This document shows, piece after piece, positions 26,001 to 33,628 of a DNA stretch of 64,000 bases. Under the pieces are notes generated by a model that did no database searches, had not been told where the DNA came from, and saw only the letters and a list, made by a program, of their open reading frames with translations. The position numbers and the translations under genes are program-made. The number at the start of each line of letters is the position of its first letter. The stretch's first letter is position 1. The stretch is taken from assembly GCF_036370855.1 (NCBI RefSeq), contig NC_088099.1, positions 140,561,517 through 140,625,516 on the forward strand, read 5' to 3'. The stretch comes from Dromaius novaehollandiae. Lineage: Eukaryota > Chordata > Aves > Casuariiformes > Dromaiidae.

Positions 26001-27580
26001 GTGCCGTGATGTACCACTGATAATTCTTCCACTTTTGTTAAAACAAAAAAATTTAACTCATGCATAATTCAGATGGGGGGGCACCTGTCTGTTGTCAGAT
26101 ATAATGCTAGTTGCACTGATACCACAAATTGATGTGGTGGCTACCCTGATTGAATAGTCGGGGGCGGGGGGGAAAGCAGGTTATGAAAGACATTGAAATA
26201 GCTGTACTCACAGGGAACGCTTGTTCCTTGCCGGCAGTCTGTCTGGACAAATAGAAATTGAAAGCCTGAGGCATAATACTGAGGCATAATAATAGGTTCA
26301 GAATTAAAGACGGAAGCCTATTTTTCTAATGAGTCAAAAGTAGGAAGCTATGCACTAACCTGGTGTGTTTACACAAGGTGGTTACTCTGCAGCGGTGTTC
26401 CAAGGCAAAGCTCCGTCAGGCTGTGTGCCTCGAATTCTAAAACAGTAATGCGAAGTCTGTAAAGCAGTGTATATCCCTGTTGACTATTTCTGTATGATAC
26501 ATGTTTTGATTTAATTCTAGCTTATAGGGCAGACTGTAGGATGCCTTACCTAGGAGTTTCTGGGACTGTAACAATTTGGATCTTGTGACTAGGTCTGTTA
26601 GTATTTGTGCCGGTTCTATGAAAAGGTGTGAATACACTGGAATTCATAATTTGTTAGTGTATATGTATATTAGGAACCAAAGAAATGTTTTAAAGACTTG
26701 TACTGATCCACCTGAGCCAAGAGGGGAGCAACTGTAAAGCAGTATGTGATGTGGGAGTCATAGAGGTAAGAAGACGGGAAGTACTTGGGAAAAAGTAAGG
26801 ATCTGGAGTTAAATGGGACTGATCAGTACAAGTGGAATCCATCAAGATACCCAAGGGTGACTAGGAAGTCTGGTTGTGTCTGTGTGTGTTTCTAGAATAT
26901 GAAGGACATACAGATTTTTTTTTTTTTTTGGAGCTGCATTTAGCATCTTGGTAGGTATTAAGTGCAGTTCTGTGTACCTATGCTTATAACTGTTAATCTT
27001 GAAAGTGTAACTTTCCCTTGCTACAGTAAGCTTGGCCTTTTAAAGATAAGGTGTGGGGAAAAAACAAAGCACAGTGCACTTAGGGGAAGGACTTGGGTAA
27101 ATTATTGTAGGCAGTAAGAACTATCACATCTGAAGACTGCCAAAATAGCAACTGGCATTTCCAATTCCTGGCTTTTGAGAGAGGACTTGCAACAAGCATA
27201 GATGAGTACCTCTGTTGTAAGGGACAGGACACAGATGCAGAGTGCACCCTGAAATCCTAGGTGGCCTGTAAAGTTGAGGGATTTATATAAAAATAGTAAT
27301 ACATGCTTCAAAAGGAGAAGAAATAAACTTTACCTTCTCTTTCAGCCCAGAAGCGCTAGAAATCCATGGATCTTTTATGTGGCTCGGGCAAACGCAGTAC
27401 AAGCTTCAACTTAAAAGCCAGGAGGTCTACAGCTTGCAGCTGAAAGCTTGCTTCGTTCATACAGGCGTCTATAATCTTGGAACTCCCCGGGTATTTGCCA
27501 AGCTAGCGGACCAAGTTACTTTGTTTGAAACAAGCCAGCAGAACTCCATGCCTGCACTGATCATTATTAATAATATCTGA
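736..27580 (+). CDS. TRAPPC8: TRAPPC8, 3' part of gene (17 coding exons, C-terminal 858 residues)
   Basis: This span encodes the C-terminal part of trafficking protein particle complex subunit 8, the metazoan counterpart of yeast Trs85. TRAPPC8 is a specific subunit of TRAPPIII, which activates Rab1 and acts in ER-Golgi traffic and autophagy. Seventeen exons with GT-AG borders join to 2,577 nt (858 codons plus stop) with matching phases throughout. The human protein is about 1,435 residues, so roughly the last 60% is here and the 5' part lies upstream of the window. The first exon encodes helical repeat (solenoid) sequence such as the stretch beginning YCQAMQVYKGKGW. Later exons encode beta-sandwich-like sequence, for example PITVEVSFRNPLKVPLLLTD. 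The protein ends NSMPALIIINNI, close to the mammalian C-terminus. No frameshift or premature stop is seen. Identification rests on remembered similarity to the vertebrate protein and is very secure; exon borders were placed by eye. Confidence 0.97.
1785..1999 (+). mobile_element. CR1 LINE fragment (3' end)
   Basis: A 5'-truncated CR1 non-LTR retrotransposon inserted in the sense direction in a TRAPPC8 intron. It has the standard landmarks in order: GAGCATGAGGAAAAACTTC, CACTGGAGCAGGTTGCC, GAGAGGCTGTGGAGTCTCC, GGGGTTGGACTAGATGATC, GGTCCCTTCCAACCTC and the terminal ATTCTGTGATTCTG. CR1 copies typically keep only the 3' end, and no ORF2 sequence remains here. The T-run after 2001 is not part of the element. 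Confidence 0.95.
2300..2372 (+). repeat. Poly(C)13-poly(A)60 tract
   Basis: Thirteen C are followed directly by about 60 uninterrupted A, then AACCCCAAAAACCC. It lies within a TRAPPC8 intron. Its exact length may be unreliable because long homopolymers are error-prone in sequencing. Confidence 0.85.
2976..3084 (+). CDS. TRAPPC8: TRAPPC8 exon 2 of 17 in window
   Basis: Exon of 109 nt (phase 0 in, 1 nt over at the end) encoding NVTQLTPDGPLPQLPLPYIN through FFGHDRRPAEG. The acceptor is CACTCCAG. The donor GAAG|GTTAGA departs from consensus at +3 but keeps the protein in frame with the next exon. Confidence 0.95.
3793..3987 (+). CDS. TRAPPC8: TRAPPC8 exon 3 of 17 in window
   Basis: Exon of 195 nt, entered after one codon base and leaving one base. 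It encodes GEKQAATHVSLDQEYDSESS and continues to SYSDNSRFPLAVIE. Acceptor TGTACTAG, donor GAAG|GTAAAG. It matches the acidic linker and the start of the beta-rich half of TRAPPC8. Confidence 0.96.
4166..4296 (+). CDS. TRAPPC8: TRAPPC8 exon 4 of 17 in window
   Basis: Exon of 131 nt encoding EPITVEVSFRNPLKVPLLLT, then DLSLLWKFQPKDF and ending KELVR-proximal KEL. The acceptor follows a T-rich stretch at 4124-4160 that includes an uninterrupted run of about 20 T. The donor is CTG|GTAAGG. It ends in phase 0. The beta-strand pattern is typical of an Ig-like/ASPM-SPD-2-Hydin type fold. Confidence 0.96.
4964..4999 (+). repeat. Poly(T)36 tract
   Basis: A run of 36 T in a TRAPPC8 intron. It could be the tail of an antisense retroposed copy, but no element body is recognised beside it. 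Confidence 0.75.
5413..5490 (+). CDS. TRAPPC8: TRAPPC8 exon 5 of 17 in window
   Basis: Small exon of 78 nt, phase 0 at both ends, encoding GTCGDDDMIGTEAIAEFLIN then SEETKV. The acceptor follows a long CT-repeat tract (CTCTCTCTCTCTCTTCAG) and the donor is GTG|GTAAGT. The MIG-E--SEFLIN pattern matches the mammalian protein, while the first residues differ from it. Confidence 0.93.
5852..5978 (+). CDS. TRAPPC8: TRAPPC8 exon 6 of 17 in window
   Basis: Exon of 127 nt encoding ARLKLFPHQTGELHILGVVY then NLGTIQG and a more variable end (AVALDGIDPSVGLQT). Acceptor ATCTCCACAG, donor ACAG|GTAAGT. Confidence 0.96.
6735..6765 (-). other. Predicted G-quadruplex motif on the TRAPPC8 template strand
   Basis: Four C-tracts on the plus strand (6, 8, 6 and 3 C) are separated by loops of 6, 1 and 1 nt. 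The minus strand therefore fits the G3+N1-7 pattern. It sits in the intron between the sixth and seventh exons. Confidence 0.55.
7145..7302 (+). CDS. TRAPPC8: TRAPPC8 exon 7 of 17 in window
   Basis: Exon of 158 nt encoding GKFVSNGLSVRGRQDLEIQG then PRLNNTKEEKTSIKYGPDRR and DPIITEEMPLLE. The donor is GAG|GTACAT. The acceptor ACATGTTTCAG has a short pyrimidine tract, with a run of about 20 A shortly upstream (7093-7112). Confidence 0.96.
7782..8224 (+). CDS. TRAPPC8: TRAPPC8 exon 8 of 17 in window (largest)
   Basis: The largest exon here, 443 nt, entering in phase 0 and leaving two codon bases. It encodes VFFINFPTGLLCGEIRKAYV, then VNVSKCPLTALKVVSKHPEF, TAVLTPLSPSASENCSAYK and PVPLPD-like HVPLPDSVLLPGASVQLPMW, ending FYYESIKKHSKM. 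Acceptor CCAATACAG, donor TGTG|GTAAGT. Conservation with the mammalian protein is very high throughout. Confidence 0.97.
9828..9972 (+). CDS. TRAPPC8: TRAPPC8 exon 9 of 17 in window
   Basis: Exon of 145 nt encoding CHRVLRHTAVICTSRSLHIR then ATVCRSNALEDEGKGDNMLV and DVENINT. It follows a strong pyrimidine tract and TCCTTAG. The donor is ACT|GTAAGT. It ends in phase 0. Confidence 0.96.
11299..11395 (+). CDS. TRAPPC8: TRAPPC8 exon 10 of 17 in window
   Basis: Exon of 97 nt encoding SETGVKEFHIVQVSSSSKHW then KLQKSVNISEDK. The acceptor is TTCCTTAG. The donor AAAG|GTTTGT is weak but is the only one that keeps frame with the next exon. Confidence 0.95.
12229..12297 (+). CDS. TRAPPC8: TRAPPC8 exon 11 of 17 in window
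   Basis: Short exon of 69 nt encoding DTKLASRERAKLCFKAVRCK then NSE. Acceptor TTTCTTTCAG, donor GAAG|GTAGGT. The following junction (NSEENYTF) is shorter than in human, where a few extra residues precede the YTFAD motif. Confidence 0.94.
12405..12445 (+). CDS. TRAPPC8: TRAPPC8 exon 12 of 17 in window (41 nt)
   Basis: Very short exon, 41 nt, encoding ENYTFADIVFGNEQ, which is almost invariant in vertebrates. Acceptor TATCTCTTAG, donor CAG|GTAAGT. It ends in phase 0. Confidence 0.94.
14016..14201 (+). CDS. TRAPPC8: TRAPPC8 exon 13 of 17 in window
   Basis: Exon of 186 nt, phase 0 at both ends, encoding IISSASPCADFFFQSLSSEF, a variable middle, then AVRLIQRCSEVDLNIVVLWK. Acceptor TCTCTTGCAG, donor AAG|GTATGT. 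Confidence 0.96.
14807..14908 (+). CDS. TRAPPC8: TRAPPC8 exon 14 of 17 in window
   Basis: Exon of 102 nt, phase 0 at both ends, encoding AYVVEDNKQLILEGQHHVAL then NTVGKEAFSFPQKQ. Acceptor TATTCTGTAG, donor CAG|GTAATT. It precedes the longest intron in the window. Confidence 0.96.
22040..22087 (+). CDS. TRAPPC8: Possible in-frame cassette exon of TRAPPC8 (48 nt)
   Basis: Within the long intron, a pyrimidine-rich stretch ending TCTTTTGTAG is followed by 48 open nucleotides and a good donor (CAG|GTAATT). Both flanking junctions are phase 0. Inclusion would therefore add exactly 16 residues (GLKKILGNSDWEDLEQ) between FSFPQKQ and ELPETVLLKFF without breaking the frame. The mammalian protein I know lacks this insert. 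It could be an alternative exon or a chance match in 8.6 kb of intron. Confidence 0.4.
23248..23271 (+). repeat. Poly(C)24 tract
   Basis: About 24 consecutive C, after GTCCCGT, roughly 280 bp upstream of a TRAPPC8 acceptor. The complementary G-run can form quadruplexes. Confidence 0.8.
23550..23695 (+). CDS. TRAPPC8: TRAPPC8 exon 15 of 17 in window
   Basis: Exon of 146 nt encoding ELPETVLLKFFRPENTPVPA then RPTPEQLSNLIKTRLHYPES and SHSFHQK. The acceptor is TTATTTTAG. The donor AAAG|GTTAGT leaves two bases of the codon that becomes Ser with the next exon. Confidence 0.96.
25300..25389 (+). CDS. TRAPPC8: TRAPPC8 exon 16 of 17 in window
   Basis: Exon of 90 nt encoding SLCLVPVTLLLSNCSQAVVD then VMIDLRHKTTS across both junctions. 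Acceptor TCTTCACAG, donor CAAG|GTAATG. Confidence 0.96.
27346..27580 (+). CDS. TRAPPC8: TRAPPC8 last coding exon
   Basis: Terminal coding part of 235 nt ending in TGA at 27578-27580. It encodes PEALEIHGSFMWLGQTQYKL, then LKSQEVYSLQLKACFVHTGV, YNLGTPRVFAKLADQVTLFE and the conserved C-terminus TSQQNSMPALIIINNI. Acceptor CTCTTTCAG. Confidence 0.97.
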
Positions 27581-28375
27581 CCACTTTATGAAAAAATCAT
27601 ACTGAAAGACAAAATAAATGGGATTCTTTTCTTAAATTGCTGGCTGACTGTTTACTGCAGTTTTTGGAAATTGCACCTCAGCATCTAACTTGTTACTAAA
27701 GATTGTGTAGGAAAGAAACTAGCAAAATATTCAGACTACTTGTCAGTTTATTTCTCAATGCAACGCACGTTGGACTGAAATATGTTTATCCTTTTATAAT
27801 GCATTTCTCTGGTAACTAAAATATTCATAACACAAAATACTCTGACTCGAAATCTGAACATATTTCTGTCCTATGCCCTGTCAAAGATGCAGTTTGACTG
27901 CTGTGTAACTTCCAGCATGGTGTGTTTAATATTTGTGACTGTATTAGGATATGGTTCAGGAGGAAACCCTCACTGGCTTTTTCCTGGCTTAAGCCGTTAG
28001 TCATGATAAATTCCAGCCTTACTGTGAAGTTCAATAGGGTGTCTCAAATCTGTTCCTCAGTTTTTTAAAATTAGTTTAAGATTTTTGTTTTGAGTTTTCA
28101 TGTTTATGAAAGCTGACCTTTCAAGGTTTACACACAAGTCCACCTAAGATGTTTCAAAAATAATTTTTTGACCAGTTTGAGTATTTTCTCATTCATCTCA
28201 GCACAGAATGCACTATTTCACAACCATGAGATTGTCATTTAAATTGTCATTTGCTTTATTATGTAACTATAACAATTGATCTGTTTTAAAAAAAAATCTA
28301 CTCAAGATTTTCAAGAAATGTATTATATTTATAACAAATGTACTGTAAATAGAATAAAACATACACCATATTGAC
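27581..28375 (+). other. TRAPPC8: TRAPPC8 3' UTR (end estimated)
   Basis: Non-coding tail of the last exon. An early AATAAA lies at 27613-27618, only about 35 nt past the stop. A second, better-placed signal lies at 28353-28358, followed by GT-rich sequence around 28370-28400. The end near 28375 is inferred, and two alternative 3' UTR lengths are possible. Confidence 0.7.
28353..28358 (+). promoter_or_regulatory. TRAPPC8: Main poly(A) signal AATAAA of TRAPPC8
   Basis: AGAATAAAACATAC is preceded by TGTAAATA-type upstream elements and followed by a TG/T-rich downstream element. Confidence 0.65.
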
Positions 28376-29162
28376 TGTATAGACTTGTGGCTGTTCTTTT
28401 GCTTCCTTTATACAGCTGTAGCAGATTGTACAGGTGCTGATGATATATAGAAATTCAGTTATGTACTGTGTTTATACTGGTCCTCTTAGGTCAGGTGAGG
28501 TTCTGGCCTGTTGTCATGTCTAATGTTGATGAAAGTTGTAGTGCTTGCTGTACTTGCCTTTTGCGTTCTTATACAGTGTTCCCTGGTACAACCCTCAGAC
28601 TACAGCTACCTGGGAGATTTCAGTTACTTACTGTGTGCTGGGGACTTCTTAATTTGACAGCTGCTGAACATGGAGAAGGCAATGTGAAGCAATCAAGTGC
28701 AGTGAAACCGGCTAGAATTAGGGAATTATTGCTTATGATGGGTTAACTGGGTACAGGAGAAATCTGAAGCACGTAAGCAAACCAGACTTCTGGCAGTCTG
28801 CTGTATCTTGTGGTTGAAGAAAGTTTCCCTAATAGGACAAAATTTCTACCTTTTTTAATGAAACAGTACATCTGCCTCCAGCGGTGTGTGCACGCATTTT
28901 TTTGGAAAAGACTTTCAATTTCTTTTATCCAGAGCTACTGTATGACTGCCTTCAGGAGTTAACACTTCCACAGTCTTGGAATCCCTTCATAGCACATGAT
29001 CTTTTGTAGTTATATACTTAATATGACTGTAGATCATGTTGATTTATGAACTAGATGCTTATCTAGATGCTTATCTAGCAATATGTTGTTTCTGGGCTAG
29101 AGTACTGTTCCTCTTCTGCTATTGGGCAGATTGGAGGACTACCCACCTTAAGTGATTCCTGG
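28376..29162. other. Intergenic, nothing recognised
   Basis: No gene or repeat is recognised. There is a small tandem duplication of CTAGATGCTTAT near 29050. Confidence 0.6.
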
Positions 29163-29167
29163 CATGC
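29163..29167. repeat. Left target-site duplication (CATGC)
   Basis: Identical to 30255-30259 and directly abuts the TG end of the LTR. Confidence 0.85.
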
Positions 29168-29267
29168 TGTCCCGATCCAATATCGGGGGGTGGGGGGGGC
29201 TTTCGTTACGATCCCAAGGACGAGATTAAGATGCTAAAACCGGTCAAATATCGTACAACCTTTTAAA

Positions 29268-29273
29268 TTTATT
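29268..29273 (-). promoter_or_regulatory. Putative LTR poly(A) signal
   Basis: TTTATT on the plus strand reads AATAAA on the minus strand, about 100 bp from the inferred 3' end of the LTR. Confidence 0.5.
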
Positions 29274-29700
29274 TTCCACAGAGTGGGGAGAAAAGGTGGG
29301 GAAAGGCAAAGGGGAGGAGAGAGAGAAAGAGAGAGAGAGAAAAGGGGGAAAGAGAGAGAGATATCACCACCCGTGGATCCAGCGGCGTCATGTTGGTTCT
29401 CTTCACCCTGGGAGTTACAGCTCGAGTTGGGTGCCTCCAAAGAGGGACCCCGAACAAAGAAATCCCTGGGCAATTATAGCTTTTTCAAATTAAGTTTCCC
29501 ACCCCTCATGCGGTAGTTCAGACCAATAGTAATTTTGGGGTCTGGGGTCTCCTGCTCCCTGTTGGGTCTCATCATTGTTCTTAGGCAGGCTGCTTTTCTC
29601 CCTTATCTTTACTGTTGCGGTTTCTGCTGACAGATGTGTTTTGATTCCTCGAGCTCTGCCCTGCTTTCTCAGGGCCCTGACCAACAGGTGTTGTTCCAGC

Positions 29701-29829
29701 AATTAGTACTGCCCCAGCAGTGACAGTAGGTGTTATCTTCCAAGGTCCTGATGAGGAGGATATAATCCAGACCCCCCCAAATTAACACTGTTTCAGCAGT
29801 GAGGGGAGGCTTTGTTTCCCAGGGTCCTG
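29701..29829 (-). repeat. Diverged tandem duplication inside the LTR (U3 region)
   Basis: Two related 50-bp units, 29701-29750 and 29780-29829, lie 79 bp apart. They share AATTA-ACTG----CAGCAGTGA and end in GGTCCTG. A looser third relative may lie just to the left. Such U3 duplications are often enhancer repeats, but that function is inferred. Confidence 0.6.
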
Positions 29830-30254
29830 GCGCCCAAGCAGGCCTTATTTCAAAGCCTTGACATCCTCCCTCCCGGAGAGTGAAGCATAGGAATGCAGAC
29901 TGCTTGTAACTCCCTTATCTTTCCAGTCTGCACCAGCTCTGGGGCCCTTTCTCTCTGAACTAGGGAGTGCGGCCTAAGGCTTCAGCAAATTTAGCTACTT
30001 ATGCTAAGCAAGTTTTATAAAAGTTGTGCTAAGCAGCAATTTGCAGTCCAGGTCCCAAAGTCTCTGTCCGATCGTGGTCCAGTTCAGCGCAGGCTTGGTG
30101 TGTCCCGAATGGTCGCAGGGAGACCATTTCAGGGGTCGCAGCAGCTCAGTCCTGTTCCCGCCGGGAACAGATGGCTTGTTCGGGGTTATGGTGTGCTTGC
30201 ACCTTATGTACCAAGAAATGTTTAAGGCAAAAGTTCACTCATCTGTCCGCCACA

Positions 30255-30259
30255 CATGC
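30255..30259. repeat. Right target-site duplication (CATGC)
   Basis: Identical to 29163-29167 and directly abuts the CA end of the LTR. Confidence 0.85.
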
Positions 30260-32955
30260 TTCTGTGAAATTTCCTGCTTATTCTACTTCCTGATATGGTA
30301 ATTAGGAAGTACTGAAGGTTTGTTTTTAATTTGTCATATTCTAAGACAACTTCTTGAAAAGCAGAAGTTGTCATTCTAACTTTTAAAGTGGAGTACACTG
30401 TTAGAAAAGACTGCTGCCATGCTGTGTCAAAGAAATGACTCTGTATTGTAACCATTAAAATTAAACATTTTCTTTACGAATTGGCACCAGTTCTTTTGTA
30501 GTGCATTGCTAGTTTGACAGGGTAAACTGTTCAGAATGTAATCATTTATGGGGCAGAACAGAAGTTTGCTATGCAATTGTTTAGAAGAGCTGGCAAGCAG
30601 AAATAGTTAAACCTGCCTCTTTAAGGAATTCTCAGATGGAAAACTGTGTGCATGTTTGCACCCACAGAGATGACTAAAAACAGTTGTATTTAAACAAAAC
30701 TTACCTGGTCATGCTATTTAGCAAACAAGCATCTCTGTAAAGGCTGAAACTGCTGCTTGCTGAGAAACAGTATTCATTCAAATCCTTGAGCCTGCCATAC
30801 AGTTTAGAGTAGATTAACATATTATATTGTCTTCTGCACAGTTGGAAAGAAGTCCTCAAAAATGACATGACCCAGGGGATTTTTTTTTTTGTTTTCAGAT
30901 ATCTAGTGAATTTTCTGCTATAAAACCATAAAGCTTGAGCTTCCCCCCCCCCCCCCCCCCCCAATAAGTAAAACACTCAGTTTTACTCTGGGCATGGTAG
31001 AAAATTTGGGAATAACTTAGACTTTTACTAAATAAAACATGGAAATAATTCCATACCTTTAAAAATAAAACTTTAACTTCTTAATTTTATTGAATATTTC
31101 AATGAGCTGTTTCACTAACCTGTAATTTGGTCCTGAAATGGGGTGAATTCTGCCATCAGTTTCATACTTAGAGCATGCACTGCTATGTCCCCTTCAGTTC
31201 TAAAGAAACATAAGGGCTATGGGAATTTGGGTGGTTTTAGGCATCTTGGTGGGCGGGGGGGATGAAATTCTGCATTGGTGGGTTATTGTTTTGTGCAATG
31301 GAAATCTGGAATCATAAGGTTATATAACATCTTTATGAAGCCATGAGTGTGATTTAGAAAGTGTGTAATGTTTGTGAAAGCATAGTTCTAGAATGGAGGA
31401 GAATATCAATCTATGCAGCTGATACCTTTTGCTCTACATCACTTCCTTAAGTTTGAGAGGGCATTCTAGTATTTGGGTCCATTGTGTATGCAAATAAAGG
31501 GCGTTTAGAGTATGGCAGCTAAATTGTTGATTTCATTTATATGCTATTGTGCTTTCTCTAGTAGTTCAGTCTGCTTGCTGCATGCTTTTTTAACTGTCTC
31601 CTATGAAGCAGCAAAAATAAAATCTTTGCTTAGTTTTTATATGCATATTAAAATAGGATGACAAATATTCCATCTCTGTAGTTGCTTATGGAACTTGTAT
31701 ATTAGTATGTGTGACTTGAGGCAATAAGCAGTGTCTTTCAGCTTGTATGTGCTGTCATACATGTCCTGTGGACTTATCACTGAAGTGCTCACAATCAAAG
31801 CTGTGTAAGAATATTGGAGAAGAATGCTGCCTGGAGGTGGCAGAAAGGCATTTGTGGCTGAACAGTATAAGAATTCAGCTTAAAGTTGCTTTCAAAGTTC
31901 TGTACTACATTTATCTAGCGGGATACTGAGAAAGCAGGTAAGCTGAATGTTGTGACAAGTTAAGAGTGTTTCACTCAGGTGAAACTTGTGAAGGCATGTG
32001 AATAAGTCTGGCAGAAGAGTCGAAAAAGAAAGGGACAGGTCTAGAGAAACTGTCACAAGAGAGCTGGACTCTAGCAGTTTGAAGAAAGATAAAGAGAAGA
32101 AACTGACCACAGCAATACAGTTGTGAGCTGAGGGAGACAATAGGCAATACCTGTTCTCAAAAATTGTTTAAAAGTCTGCAGGCATGTTGAAGATCACTTA
32201 ATTTGTTGTTCAGACTGCCAGTCACAAATTCTCGACTAGCTATAGTTGGTAGTCTTTAGAAAAGATGAAATCTTTAACTGTTTTTGTGGGCAAGCAAAGA
32301 CTGCATTTGATTCGTATGTAATTAGGTTGGTTGCTACTACAGTTGAAAGAACATTCTATATCTCCTATGTAAGCTTCTTAAAGAGGCTCCATTCTGTACT
32401 TATCATATTTATCTGTATAGAGATTTGATTTCTTTTACTGTTATATAAGATGACAATGATATTATAGCAAGGTCTTTTCTGTGCCTTTTTCATACTTCCT
32501 GCACTTCCTTCTCAAAAATGGTAGAAAACCTACTAAATATATTAATCTCTGAGTTGTGGGTTGTTGGGGTATTTTTTTTCTTTGGGATTTTTTTAGGACT
32601 GGTTACTCTGATATAGCTATGGAGTGTTTGGAACTTTTTTCCTCATTTTAACTAAACTCCATCTTATGAATCAAAACAGGAAAAAAAAAGTTTAATTTGG
32701 AACCTATATTATGTATGATGGAAACTCATCTTTATTATCTCTATCCTAAATTGCTTTATTAAAATCTTATTTGAACATTTTACATAACAGAATAAGGCCT
32801 TAACTAGCACTACATACCAAAAATTAAGTTGTATTTTTGAAATTTACAGAATTCTGGAATACTGAGTTGTCTGAAATGGTTTATAGCAAAAGTATTATTA
32901 ACTGCTGTCTAATTTATAGATCAAATGGCTGTCTTACTGTGTGGTAGGCTTAGCT
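30260..32955. other. Intergenic; only simple repeats seen
   Basis: No gene is supported. A C20 tract lies at 30943-30962. ORFs of up to about 90 codons look random, and no transposable element was recognised by eye. Confidence 0.55.
30943..30962 (+). repeat. Poly(C)20 tract
   Basis: About 20 consecutive C between TTGAGCTT and AATAAGTAAA. Confidence 0.8.
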
Positions 32956-32961
32956 TTTATT
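32956..32961 (-). promoter_or_regulatory. CATSPERD: Candidate poly(A) signal for CATSPERD
   Basis: This is the nearest AATAAA on the minus strand below the CATSPERD stop, giving a 3' UTR of about 0.7 kb. Further copies lie at 32755-32760 and 32731-32736. Which one is used cannot be told. Confidence 0.35.
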
Positions 32962-33628
32962 GAATTTTGCTGTCTTATTAGGAAAATGTCTACCAAATTA
33001 CTTAAAAAATAAATAAAATGGATTTAGAAATTTTTCAGAATGCTGGCTCTTTCACAGTACTACCTGTATATTACTATTAAGCAGGTAATATTCTCCTGAT
33101 ACTCAGCATGAGTGAAAAGCTATGTTATCTGTCTGAAGACTTGCTCATTACAAGCTCAAGTTTTGAAATCTGGAGATTATTGGTGTTTGTCACAAAACCT
33201 TCATGGATACTGATTCGTGAGAAATCCTATGAAGCTCACATAGTTATGTTAAATTTAAAAGTTATTTCCTAAATTAAAAGCTGGCATATTTGTGAAATCA
33301 TGCACTCGTACTGAAAAATAGTTTTTTTAAAAAAACCCCTATCTCTACAGTGAAGCAGTAAGTAGGACAAGCCACAAAAGGTCAGTGGAAATTTTAGAAT
33401 GAAAAAATGGGGAGAAGAAAACCAAACTGATTAGCATGTTAAAGCTATTGTAATGCAACTTCCTCTTAAAGTTCCATTAATTTTGAATTTTGAACTCTTT
33501 AACTAGAAAATGGACATTGAGCTAGTTGCCTGATTTCTCTTGTCACATCTTCATAACTAAAACAGAACTTCCTTAACTAGAAGGGACATTCTCTGGTTAG
33601 ATTTCCCATAGTCTTTCAAAAAGTGTAC
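32962..33628 (-). other. CATSPERD: Presumed 3' UTR and 3' flank of CATSPERD
   Basis: AT-rich, with no second gene. No clean poly(A) remnant (T-run on plus) directly marks a retrocopy end. The closest candidates are the T-rich patches near 32571-32596, below several AATAAA signals. Confidence 0.35.

Larger units (their letters stand above)
29168..30254 (-). mobile_element. Solo LTR of an endogenous retrovirus (minus orientation)
   Basis: A 1,087-bp element begins TGTCCCGATCC and ends CCGCCACA on the plus strand, giving TG...CA ends. It is flanked by identical 5-bp repeats (CATGC at 29163-29167 and 30255-30259). Its GC content is higher than that of its surroundings. On the minus strand a weak TATA-like TATAAT (29473-29478) is followed about 200 bp later by AATAAA (29268-29273), which suggests U3-R-U5 reading leftwards with a short U5. 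A CT-rich stretch (GA-rich on plus, 29297-29361) lies in the inferred R region. There is no internal gag, pol or env sequence, so it is a recombined solo LTR. The 5-bp duplication fits class III (ERVL-like), but the family is not certain. Confidence 0.85.
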
